This document shows, piece by piece, positions 46,371 through 59,534 of a stretch of 64,000 nucleotides of DNA. The notes under the pieces are model-generated. The model was not told the origin of the DNA and did no database searches. It saw only the letters and a list, made by a program, of their open reading frames with translations. The position numbers were made by a program, and so were the translations under genes. The stretch lies in contig CM055898.1 in the NCBI GenBank assembly GCA_029582155.1, positions 23,690,839-23,754,838 on the forward strand, given 5' to 3'. Each line of letters starts with the position of its first letter. Positions within the stretch are counted from its first letter, which is position 1. The DNA is from Panopea generosa (lineage: Eukaryota > Mollusca > Bivalvia > Adapedonta > Hiatellidae).

Positions 46371-46694
46371 GCTGTGCTATAATAACATGCTGCTTGTAGT
46401 ATGGTGTAGTATGTTCTTCAAACGTGAGGGTAAACAACAACTTATAGATCAAACAGTATGAAATACTTGTAAAGTGTATTAGGACTTTGTAATTTATAAC
46501 ACACAAGAATAAAACAGAATGTGATTGATATCTAGACAATTCTAGAACTATTCTTTAGTGTAGTGGGTATCAATTAATTTCATGTAATTTCACATCATTT
46601 TAACAAAAGCACAATCAAATGTGAGCCCAAGAGTCCTGTCTTTGCAATTCAAGCACAAAATGACCCATTTATGTATCAACATTTCTAAAATATC

Positions 46695-46775
46695 ATTCAT
46701 TCGTTTGTTGTTCATTTGTTTGGTCGTTCATTCTTTCGTTCGTTTGTTCATTTGTTCGTTAGTCCGTTTGTTCAT
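46695..46775. repeat. Degenerate TTCGTTTGTTCATT repeats
   Basis: Imprecise tandem copies of TTCGTT/TTTGTTCA motifs over about 80 bp. Confidence 0.7.
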
Positions 46776-47464
46776 TAATTGAGCTGCTGTGCAGTATGTT
46801 GCTTAGTGGCAGGGAGTGGCAAAACCTAGTACTGGTACATATTTTTTTCATGGCATTTATTTAAAGTTTCATCATTTTTGAATATAATAAAAGAAGTTTT
46901 AATTATAGACTTTTCGAACCCACAGAATATTTTCCTCTTTTTGTCAAATTACAAATGTATGCAGTGACTAAATTACATGTGTTTAAATGTTTCTGATGTA
47001 CATTAAAATATTTACAGCTTTAATTGTTTATTTATTTTACAGTACTCTATAGCTTTAATTAAGAAACATTGTACACTTATTTGATGGAAATGCTAAAATA
47101 CTGATTATCCACATTTGACTCACTATAATTATGTTATCAAAGTCTATAAAACTCTTTTTTTCAAATTTTGGCCATCAGCAAAATAGTAATAACTTTTTAT
47201 AATTATGCGCTTGTAGCTTCCCTGCGATCTGTTTTAATATGTGCTTGTCTGAGTTATTATGTTGACAAAACAGGATCCATTTTATCAATTTTGAAAGTGG
47301 GAAAAAGTGACATTTTCATATGTGGCACCCCTGTATTTTATTTGACAGCTCAAGACACGTGTCGTTGTTTACATCGGAAGCTCATTTCAAATCGAGGCAA
47401 TGCGTCACTAGAGGGATAGGTGTAATACAAGTTACAATATCTCAATATCTCGAGGCACACCCTA

Positions 47465-47529
47465 GCCGCCATTTTGAAACCGGTCGGTGAAAGTATTTTT
47501 GTCATCGAAAGGATTGTAGTGATTTCTCG
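47465..47529 (+). promoter_or_regulatory. ERM: Probable ERM promoter and noncoding exon 1
   Basis: A perfect YY1-type site GCCGCCATTTTG lies at 47465-47476, in a CpG-containing patch with a CACGTG-like box upstream (about 47354). A consensus donor (CTCG then GTAAGT) follows at 47529/47530 and could splice to the acceptor at 49874. No ATG occurs in this short segment, consistent with 5' UTR. Inferred from motif and position only. Confidence 0.5.
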
Positions 47530-49475
47530 GTAAGTTTGAGCGTGTCATAATGAATAAAATATTGATTAATGGATACAACTATGAAATTTACGTTATTTGA
47601 CATTGCAACACTTGGATTTACAATTTACCGCTGCATTTTTTTTTAGTTTTGACAGACTCGCTGAATCTTGGACGCCTTTCAAATGATTTTGGGCGGGCGA
47701 AAAAGTGAATGAATCATTCACTTATGACGTTTCCCCTTGTGTTACATATGGATACTTTAATTCATTGAGAGAAATGATACAGTGATAGACTATACGTTTT
47801 GAAATCGTGCATTGTAAGGACTTATGGAATTTTTTGTTTTCCTTTTCTTCAAATTTCAGGTTTAGCTGTTTAAAGATTTGGCATCTGTCAAATAATTTTT
47901 AAATGTCAATCTAAATTTTCAAAATTAATGTATCAGTATTTCCTTGACAGAAATTGTAGTAAATATTTTTTTATTCAATAGGACATTGGCATTCAAGTTG
48001 TTAGGTGTTGCCTCTTGCTAAATTTAAACTAAAGCTTGAATTTTGGTTGATGCTCACACCTTCTTTATTGTTTAGGTATATGCGAACATCAGGTTCCAGG
48101 TAAGAAAGAAGTTATGAGACCAGTGTCATACTACAGATTAGTGCTGATGTTCAAATTATTTAAAAAGATTATTTAGATTAGTGTAATTTCAGAAGGCATA
48201 TTCCAGATAATCGATTTGACTTAAGAATATAGCAATGTAAATTTCTACTTCTGGAGTAACTGGTTCATCAGTCATTTTCGTGATTCATAATTTCAGTCTG
48301 AAAAACAGTATTTGTGTTAAAATGAAACTAAAATTGTTTAAAGTTATACAATAAAATACAGATTTTTATGTTAAAAACCTTCTATCAGTACTCGTTAGAT
48401 TCCAACAATAATTGTAAGTATATCAGGTAAAAAGTCTTTCCCCTTGAGTTTAATAACTAATGAAAAAAAAGCCTTAACTGTGCTTTTGAGTGAATGTCAA
48501 GCCATATTTTATTTTAGTGTTATTCTGTGATACAAATTCTGTAAACTTTCCTCAGAAACGAGCCTTCTTCTGCCTTGTGTATGTATTAAAGCATGTGTAA
48601 AAACAAGGTTCATACCGAAAAAATTTCAGTATGAATGGATTAAAGATATATAAGAAAATCCGAGTGTGATCACAGACCAGAAGGTGGCCTTTCAAAAGAA
48701 ACACTCAATTCAACCTCTGGTTCTACCCAGGAAGTGGAATAGAGCTAAAATAAATTCAGTCAGAACAGTTCAAGTCTAGATAGCAAATTATGCATTATAT
48801 TTTTACATCCAAGTGAGTATGTGTATTACCATAAACAAGCACTTATACATAATGGGACTATTAACTGTCTGCTATATTGATCAATTTTCACCATAAAGGG
48901 CTAACTTTCTTATTTTGACTCATTACAATAATTATTGTATTGTGTTATCGAGAAACTCATTGTGCTGCCATCTGAATCCATGGGCATCTGGATCTGGATC
49001 TGGATTAATACGTTGAAGTGACCACTGCTGGCTTTAACTCAACGGTCAGGATAATGCTAAATATCTATCCGACAGCTTGTCTTACACCCAGCTCTCTGTA
49101 AATAATTTTGTCAGTGATTCAAAATGTCTTGTTCACCAAAGATATATGGAAAGTTAATATTCTAACCACAGAGTGTACAATTCAAGTCATTCTTTTGTAG
49201 GAAAAATCCAACTTAGTTGCCTTTTTAGTTTACTTGACAATTCATTTGACTGGGATGCAGTCCAAATGAAGTGGATATTGAGCGGTTTGTAAACCATCTC
49301 TGTCTTGCCTGTGATGACATAACTTGTGTAACTGCACTTTAAAATAAATAAATAAACCATATATAAATTTCTATACAATTAAGCAATCTTTCTTCACTTT
49401 TGTCTGCCCAAAATATTCAAAACAATATAATGCACCACAACTGCTAGCAGCTGTTAACTAGATAGACAGACAGAC

Positions 49476-49517
<42 letters not shown>

Positions 49518-52500
49518 TGAAGCTATTGTAATTATTCTGAGAGCTTAACTTTTAATGATACAAATGAATGGAACTGTTGTTATTAGTTCGCTTATTGTAT
49601 TTTGAAAGAATTTTGACTCCTGAATATTGTGTGACAGTTTGTCTTATTTATGAATTTCCAAAACAATTTTGTGTACTTTTTTATGCAACAATTTCCCAAT
49701 CTTGTGATCATGAGTAGTAATCCATGTTAGAATGTTATTTATCATTGTCAAAGGTTTGCTCTCTGATACTGTATGTGTATATGACCATCATACAAGCAAC
49801 TATCAGTTGAACATGGATATAACAAATCTACAGTTTTGACACCAAGTTTTGATATTTGTTGTTTTTTCTTCAGGATATTACTATTTGAGAGACATTCACC
49901 CTTACGGATTACCACTTAATAAGCAGGTGTACACACTAATCAGGCAGCCATGCCAAAACCAGTAAGTTCATTTTATTCTTATCATATCTATGACTTGATT
50001 TGGATATTTTCCCGTCGTGTGTCTGAATGTAAAATAAATCTTAAAGTTGCATTGGTTCTAAAATAAACTGGCAAACAATTGTATTGAAGAATTTTTTTTC
50101 TGGCCCCATATGGATTTAGGGAGATAAAAGTTTCTTATCGAAACAGAGCGTATACATGAGCCTGTTGTTACTGCCTTTCTTTGCAGTACCTTTGCTAATA
50201 ATCAAAGTCGCAAAAACAACCTGGCAAACTTTGTAAATATGGCAAGTTTTTATTTAATTTCCTGGAAGGAAGCTTAATTATACATACCAGTATCATGTTA
50301 AAGCACTTCATGAAACATGCGAGAGACATTTTCTATGTTAGATGGTCTGACTTGGGATGTTACATAATATGATGTGTTTTATATATATATATATATACTG
50401 TTTTTCTGTATGTCTTCATTGCCTTTGACCACCTCGACCTGCTTGTTAGGAGCTGGAACTACTGTATAGAATCGGAGCTGAAATTATTAATCAATTAAAC
50501 ATTTCAGACTATCAACAAACAATTAAATCATGTTTATTTTATGATAGGTTTTCTATATGATAACCAGAAATGATGCCAGATGTCTGATGTGTTATTGCCC
50601 CTAGAAAGGGATACAGTGATTCAATGATTGGATTAGACATGATTTGATTAGCTGCCCGGCTTAACTTGTCCTATAAGTTTTTATTTTAGTTATAAGGAAG
50701 AAAGACAGCTCTTGTGAATAATCAGTATAATTTGTCACTGAATACAACTATGGTCCGTACTTGCATCAACAGCTTTCCGTAGCGATTAGTTATTGAACAA
50801 TACTGGCTAATACTCTCTCAGGTGCTAAAACTGGAACTGTGTTTTATACAAATGTTGTGTCTCTAGGTTTGACCTCTACTTGATTCATCATTCACTACCT
50901 TACATTGCACACAAGACTACATTTGCTACTTATATAATAAACATTGTTATTCTATATACAAAGGAATCTGATGTTTTAATTTTCAGAAAATAAATCCCAT
51001 TTTATATCTTACTTTTCACAACATGTAAACTCGAGTATAAGTCATTCATATATTTGTATTGACACACATTAGGTAAATGTAAACTGTCCTCAGATTAGCA
51101 GTCACTCTGCAGATAAAGTCCACACCCCAGAGATAAAGCGCACTACGTAAGATCCTTGGGAATGTTCGTAGTGTTTACCCAGTGATGGGTCTTGACATGT
51201 TTTGTTTTCTTCTCATAAATGATTTATAATTTTACACTCTCATTTTTCTTTCATTGTTATAAAAAACAAGTCAAGTAGTATAACTTCTAAATAATAATTT
51301 TTGTCTTTTTTTATCTTGATGTTCGTAGTGTTTACCCAGAGATGAGTTTTGACGTTTTGTTTTGTTTTCTTCTCATAAATGATTTATAATTTATACAGTT
51401 GAAACTCGTTATCTCGCTATTGGATGGACTGCCATAAAAGATTGAGATATCGAATATCAACATAGATTTTGTTTCAAGATTAATATTTATTTTTGTCACC
51501 TGATAATTGTCCAATATCAATTGTACTTTCACTTTCATATTACGGTCTGTGCAGTAGAATTACACTGTCGTGATAAATGCTGATATCCAGGTCCTTCTTT
51601 GAATTTTTCAGCAGTGTGAGATATAAGTTGAGGCGGATTGATTAAATCAAGATTTTGATACAATTTAAATGCAATCACCCAATTTGATTACACAATGTTT
51701 GCAACATTCTGTCAGTCATATAAACTGACACCTTTGCTGTTGACCAGTAATGAGTGCCGCATCTTAAACAAACTGAATACTGGCATGCGTAGATTTTCAC
51801 TTGACGTTGGAAAAAACACAATATTATGTCAACAATAATTATATCGAGACAAACATTCAGTTAAAGGTGTGAAATGATCAGTCGGGAACTGAAACTGGGA
51901 TAAAGATCCGAAATATCAACACGGAAAATATCGAGTAAAAAAGAACATATTTACATACACAAAGAAGGGGAAAAGTTGGGTATGGTAAAATATATATCGA
52001 CACTACCGGAATATCGACTCAAAAACGATATTGAGATAAAGAATTTCAACTGTTTTACCTTTTTTTCTTCATTCAGATTTTAAAAAAATAACAAGTAGAA
52101 CAACTTCTTAATATTTTTTCTGGTGTTTTTAACTCTACCTATTTAGCTCATGATCTGACCAAATGATGAGTTACAGGACCTTAATTATAAGGTTTGTTGC
52201 CTTTGTTAGATTAATAAGGAAGTGTAACTTGTCCAGATCATGACTGTTTGCATATATTGGTTGAGTGAATTTCGACAAGCTTGATGAACTTACTGAATGA
52301 CAATATAATGTAAAGTCTTGCAATACCAATGTGACCTTAAAGTAAGTGCCACCCCTACCTTTCTATTTATGATACAATCCGTTTTAAAAAGTACTTGTTG
52401 TCTAGGCCTAAATAAAAATAGTGTTTGTTTCCCCTTGCACGACAGACCCACGAAAAAAGCACCGAATGAAAAAAATTTATTGGGGAAATTTTCTGATTTT

Positions 52501-55500
52501 TATTTTTAATTTTTCAACCGCTCCGGGCTTGTATTAAAAATTGAACAAACAAGTTTTCACAATACACAGGTCTGCAAATATCTCTATTCTATACAACACA
52601 TGTGAATCTGTTGCTTAAAGACCATAACTAATCAGTAGAACCATTTTACCGCATGCCCGATAATGTGACTTCGGAAAACCTCTCATGCATATTCAATTAT
52701 GTATTTTTTTTCCTCTAATATGATTGGGGGATAGCTTTGAACATAAATTAATCTATTTGAAATAACCGCTATGATTGGTCAGATATTTCCGACCACGGTA
52801 CACACAGTGTCAAGTTCTGGTATTTTTATAATATTTCGTAGACTTACAATAATTGGAAATGCATGTGTGTAAGTTTTCTTCTGTGACGATGGGCCGGTAA
52901 AAGCACTCGTCCTGACGACTGGTTTTTGTCTGCGGACGAGTGATTTTTACGAGTAACTAGTCTGTCGGACGAGTTAACCTTTTGGCAGAGATCGAAAAAT
53001 AAACAATATGAAAACTGTAAAGAAAGTAATGATCCAAAGTCGTTATGGTATTTATTCTTTCTATATTTCATTGCTGTAAATAAATTTTGTAAATTTGATA
53101 TTTAATGGTCATAAACGATGACTTTATCATGCAATTTCTTGTTGAGTCCCAAGGACATTTTCATTATAAACCATTGGGCATAATTTTATCGAGATAAGAC
53201 ATCGATAAGAGCGTGCACAGCTTTTTAATACCAGTTAAAAAATCGGACTTTTCAGTCTTTGGAATATTTTTGGTCCGGAATATTAAGTCTTTTTGCATTT
53301 TACATGTTACGGAGGCATTAACTTTTTATGTTTACCCCAAGCTGTTTGTAGTCGGAACAAAAGCGATATATAAACATCAACAAACTCAATGTTTATTGGA
53401 TGATCATAAGCTAGTGGTGTACTTACTGTAAATGAAGTAATAAAACTATTTAAGGTAAGTTAAGGTTATCACAACGTGCTTCCAAAATATACACTATTTT
53501 ACTATAACTTTTTGAACAAGTGAGTTTTCTATCCGGACAAGTACTTTTTACCAGTCCACTTGCCTGACAGACAAGTGCTTTTGAAAGTTTTTCCCGACCC
53601 CTGTTTAATGCATGTAATATAAATTATGTTGTTGTATTGGAATAGCCATATCAGTAATAAAAAGAAAGGAAAAGGCCTACCTACCTACCCAGTTCTAAAA
53701 TCTAGGGTCGGGTAAGGGGAAACAGATATTTTTAAGTGTGGCCCTATGTACCACTCCCTTTCTACCTTTATTGCCAGGCCAAATGCACTTCAGTGGTATA
53801 AGTGAAGTGTGTTCATGGGATCTAATTATAGTTAAAATGTATGCTTGTTTTAGTAATTGTTTCTTTAAAAATTATAAATCATTGCTTAATTTGCAATGCT
53901 TTGCAGTATGTCACTTGGTAACAGGAAGTGGCAATCCCTGGATGCACTCTTAGTTACTCCCACCCAACCAGACTTCTCAACTGGCAGAGACAATTGCAAA
54001 ACTGCACTCATGTTACAGCTAGTGCTTAGCAGAGTCAATGACTTTATAACGTGTAATTAAGTTATGGCAGAGTGAACATTTAAATTTACAATTCAACAGT
54101 TAGGTAGAATTAATCACAAAGATTAATTATATAAAAGAATGATTACATAATATTTTTTTCATGGCAGCTGTTTTGTTTCACTACTTTTTGTTGTTGCAAT
54201 TTTTAGATATATTTTTTTATTTTGATAAAGAAATCCAACATTTTTCCAAATAGATATTTAATATACATGCACTTACGCGCCCATTCACAATATCTTGAAT
54301 CGTGACCCAGCAAACAAAAGCTTTCTTGGATTGCTTTATAATTTTCAAGGTCACATGTAGCACTACTCTTTCAATCATAACATGTTTATTCAAGTTTATT
54401 ATTGCATTAGGATGAGTAAGAAACTGAGAGGTGTGATTAAAATTTCAAGATGGTTGAAGCCAAAATTAATCAAATGAGAAGATTGCAGACATGAACATAT
54501 TCTGTCTGAGACACCTTCCAACATTCCAAAACCTTCCATATCTTGATGTTGTGGGCAGATTACTATGCATGACATTTCAACTCCACCCTGTGTATTCAAT
54601 ACCAATTACTTGTTATATTTATTCAGTTACGTGGTTAATTTACCCAACCCATACTACAAATGATTTATAATGTATTTCCAAAAATGACATAACACATTCT
54701 TGCACCATCCGTAAAGTGAAACATGTTTATTAAATTTGTTTGTATGGTTTAAGATTTACTACCTCCGAGAATATCTAAACCACCTGTTTAGAGGAGGGGC
54801 AGTGGGTGGACCTGCCCCATACCCTGAGATTTCCCAAATATTAAATAATGGCAAATATTTTGGCGATAGTGGTAAAAAAATGCACTTGCAATGGAAGATA
54901 TTTATTTCTGTAAATTTTAAAAGTAGTAAAAATATATTAGACCCGGCCCTTAAATTTGAAACTCTTCTGAGATTAACAAGATATTAAAACACTCACCCAC
55001 CCACTGACTGAATGGCTAAAAATCCTTGATCTGCCATTGTAACCTGTACCATTGCATTGTTGCATGTTGTTTTCTTGTAGTACACGACAGTGTAATCGTG
55101 CAGACATTTTAACTGGATATATGTGCAATGGTGTATTTGTACCACATTTACTGTGCTGTGTAAGGAATGCATAAAACTTAACCCAGACTATTGTGTAGAC
55201 AGTGAACTGTGAAATAAGATGCAAGGCACACACAGTGCAAATAAAGAGGGCAGGCATTGTGAATTTAAAATGAAAATATACTCAATATAACTCGTAGCAA
55301 AATGTAATGTCTGTAATATTTGTCCTGCGTTTTTGGAACATTGAAAAAAAACATTGCCAACCTAAATTTACACGTGTTCATACAGTCAGACATTTGCATA
55401 CCTAATATTTTGACATTATTTTAAGGGAACACCTTTGTAGACACCAATTTTCAGTGTCTTCCCTGAACAAAAAATCATGCATTTTTCCCAAATTGACCAT

Positions 55501-58500
55501 AGAGTTCCCAGTATCCCTTCACAAAGAAGTTCACCTGGTTATCTCAGCAAAAGTTAAACTATTATGTATTTCATCAGCATTGAAAATGCTAGATTTTGTA
55601 AAATTGTCCTGCTTGCACATAAATTTCATACATATTGGTGTTTTGTAATTTGTATCCCTGTATTGAGTCATTGAGGTGGTGAATGATAATGTCAAGGTAT
55701 ATAGTTTTAATTAATGTAGGTGTTGGTATGAACCAATATAATTTTTATGTAAATTTTGAACTTGAGTTAGGTCATGACAAAATGCAAATTTTATTTTTAT
55801 TGGATTAATGTATTTACATGCCCTGCTAACAATAATTAAATTACAGTTCTGAGGCTTCAAATAAAGAAAGTGGGCCTTTGAGTGCATGCAAAGTATTTAT
55901 TGGTGATTTTATTAGAAAAGTATTTCTGGTCACATCTATTCATGTTTGATTAGATGATATGTTCATTGACACACACTGTATATTTTCTTCCTTGTGTTTA
56001 AAACATTTACAGGAAGTGTTAGGTTCCTTCTCTATATCACTAAACACCACTGAGTCTGTGGTTTCTGTATCACTTCACACTACTGAGTCCATGGTTTCTG
56101 TATCACTTCACACTACTGTGGCCGTGAATTTTGTATAACCTCACACAACTGAGTCCGTGGTTTCTGTATCACTTCACACTACTGTGGCCGTGAATTTTGT
56201 ATAACGTCACACCACTGAGTCCCTGATTTCTGTATCACTTCACACTACTGTGGCCGTGAATTTTGTTTAACCTCACACCACTGAGTCCCTGGTTTCTGTA
56301 TCATTTCACACTACTGTGGCCGTGAATTTTGTATAACCTCACACCACTGAGTCCCTGGTTTCTGTATCACTTCACACTACTGTGGCCGTGAATTTTGTAT
56401 AACCTCACACCACTGAGTCCCTGGTTTCTGTATCACTTCACACTACTGTGGCCGTGAATTTTGTATAACCTCACACCACTGAGTCCCTGGTTTCTGTATC
56501 ACTTCACACTACTGTGACCGTGAATTTTGTATTACCTCACACCACTGAGTCAGTGGTTTCTGTATCACTTCACACTACTGTGGCTGTGAATTTTGTATAA
56601 CCTCACACCACTGAGTCCCTGGTTTCTGTATCACTTCACACTACTGTGGCCGTTAATTTTGTATAACATCACACCACTGAGTATGTGGTTTCTGTATAAC
56701 CTCACACCACTGAGGCTGTGGATTCTATATTGCTTTACACCACTGAGGCTGTGGATTCTGTATTACTTCACACAACTATGGCTGTGGATTCTGTATCACT
56801 TCACACCACTGAGGTCGTGGATTCTGTATTACTTCACAACACTGAGCTCATGGTTTCTGTATTACTTCACACATCTGAGGTCGTGGATTCTGTATTACTT
56901 CACACCACTGAGGCTGTGGATTCAGTATTACTTCACAACACTGTAGCTGAAGATTCTGTATCACATCACACCACTGAGGCCCTGGTTCCTAAATCACTTC
57001 ACATCACTGAGGCCGAGAATTCTGTATAACTTCACACCACTGAGGCCGTGGATTCTGTATTACTTCACACCACTGTGGCTGTGGATTCTATATCACTTCA
57101 TACCACTGAGGCCGTGGATTCTGTCACTTCACACCACTGAGGCCGTGGTTCCTATATCACTTTACACCACTGAGGCTGTGGATTCTGTATTGTTTCACAC
57201 CAGTTAGTCCGTGATTTCTGTATTACTTCACACCACTGAGGCCATGGATTCTATCACTTCACACCACTGAGGCTGTGGATTTTATATCACTTCACACCAC
57301 TGAGGACGTGGATTCTGTATCACTTCACACCACTGAGGCCGTGGATTATGTATCACTTCACACCACTGAGGCTGTGGATTCTGTATCACTTCACACTACT
57401 GAGGCCGTGGATTCTGTATCACTTCACACCACTGAGGCTGTGGATTCTGTATCACTTCACACTACTGAGGCTGTGGATTCTGTATCACTTCACACTACTG
57501 AGGCCGTGGATTCTGTATCACTTCACACCACTGAGGCTGTGGATTCTGTATCACTTCACACTACTGAGGCCGTGGATTCTGTATCACTTCACACCACTGA
57601 GGCTGTGGATTCTGTATCACTTCACACTACTGAGGCCGTGGATTCTGTATCACTTCACACCACTGAGGCTGTGGATTCTGTATCACTTCACACTACTGAG
57701 GCCGTGGATTCTGTATCACTTCACACCAGAGGTGATGGATTCTATCACTTCACACCACTGAGGCCGTGGATTGTGTATCACTTCACATCGCTGGCCGTGG
57801 ATTCTATCACTTCACGCCACTGAGGTCGTGGGTTCTGTATCACTTCACACCAGAGGCCGTGGATTCTATCACTTCACAATCACTGTGGCTGTGGATTCTA
57901 TCACTTCACACCACTGAGGTTGTGGGTTCTGTATCACTGCACACCACTGAGGTTGTTGATTCTATATCACTTCACACCACTGAGGTTGTGGATTCAAGTC
58001 TAGCTAGATCCAAACATTTAAATCACACTGAATTTATTAGGTCCCAAATTTAAAGTAATAAGATGTGTTTGCACTTTGCAGTGTTTATAATGAGGTTTGA
58101 CTGTGGCTCCAGCACACCATCTTATATAAATGGATATTAAGTGTGTATAGATAAAAAGAAAAATATGCATTCATTTTGATGATGGTAATTTGTCCATCTG
58201 TTAATTTTTTATCTGGTTTATCCAATAAAAGTTTGGATATGTTTTGAATAACTGTAAGACTTCGGAAAAGTTTGAAACCCACTGAGTTCTGCCATTTGAT
58301 TTGTGCAGTTAAGTGATTCTGGCCCTCATGGGCCTCTTGTCAGTATTCCAGACAGGAAACAAAACTTTATTTTTAGCTCTCCGGGACGAAGTCCAAGGAC
58401 AGCTTTTGCATTTAAGTTAAAGATATCTATGCAACCACTCATAGGATGTGAATGAAACTTCGCTTGTGTGTTCGCAATCATCAATGGATCACACATAGAC

Positions 58501-59223
58501 AAGAACCATAACTCTGGATTTCATTTTGGCACAGTTATGTCCCTTTTTGGACTTAGACACCCAGGGGCGAGCTGTGTTGTCTTCTGACAACTCTTGTTAA
58601 TATTGTATACTTATTTTATCCTTTACTCTACTTTCCATATCAAGTGTTCCTAATATGGAGCTTCAATGATTTTTAGTGTAAAGAGTGCACACAGATAGTC
58701 TGTATATTTGTATAGTGATTAACATTGAAGGTTCAGATTTACTTACGTATGAAGAGGTGTATATATAACAGTAAGTATGGTACAGGCCAGACAGAGATGC
58801 TACCCTATCTGTGTAAATAAATTTATATGCGGTGTCCTGCTTCACATCTCCCATTTTAAATTTGAAAAGCAATTTTGAGATGTATTTGGTGTAGTATTTA
58901 ACTAATTTTAATATTGGCCGTAGCCCGTGAATAAGCAAAGTTAATCTTTAATCCAATGATTTAGACATTTTAAAGATGAATTAATGCCTCATTTCTGGCA
59001 GCATGTTTTATGGCATTTTGCACATACTTCACTTCAAACAACATTTAACATTGGATTTCTTATGCCCATATAAATGGTGCTTTTTTTGCAAAATGCCATG
59101 CCAGTTAAAAATTTCAAGCATAAACTGCCCATCAAAACAGTAGAATAGTGTTTATATAAAGATTGATCAAGTTTCGGTGACACAATTTACGGTTTGTAGC
59201 TTAAATTTCTTCTCCCCCTCCAC

Positions 59224-59254
<31 letters not shown>

Positions 59255-59502
59255 CACTACCAGCATGAACATGGAGTGCTAAACTTATGATGGTGTGTGC
59301 TCTTATCTATAAAATATATGTTTCTAACAAAAGATTCATGCATAACATATTTCTATTGTAACTTTACACCATGCTTTTTTCGCTTTGCAGGTAAATGTAC
59401 GCGTCACTACAATGGACGCAGAGCTGGAGTTTGCCATTCAGCCAAATACATCAGGCAAACAGCTCTTTGATCAGGTATGTATCATATGTATGTACCCCTT
59501 TG

Positions 59503-59534
<32 letters not shown>

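Larger units (their letters stand above)
44561..47464. other. Intergenic region between the divergent genes
   Basis: Holds the nested SINEs (44640-45150), a family-2 SINE (46085-46370) and a TTCGTTTGTTCATT-type degenerate repeat at 46695-46775. 45200-46080 and 46800-47400 are AT-rich without supported genes. Confidence 0.7.
47530..49873 (+). other. ERM: Putative ERM first intron
   Basis: Between the presumed noncoding exon 1 and the ATG exon. AT-rich, with a GACA/GAAA microsatellite at 49462-49513 and the possible micro-exon at 48076. Confidence 0.5.
49962..59390 (+). other. ERM: ERM intron after the ATG exon (9.4 kb)
   Basis: Contains a pogo-like MITE, a possible 0.73-kb inverted-end element, the 33/66-bp satellite, HINE-like fragments and a C19/CA microsatellite at about 59222-59253. 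53700-56000 is AT-rich with nothing recognised. Confidence 0.8.

Noticed and set aside
57275..57823. 182-residue open frame with [11 protein letters not shown] repeats, resembling a repetitive secreted protein
   Set aside because: It is the translation of a 33-bp satellite; other frames are open too, and it lies in an ERM intron with no start or splice context.
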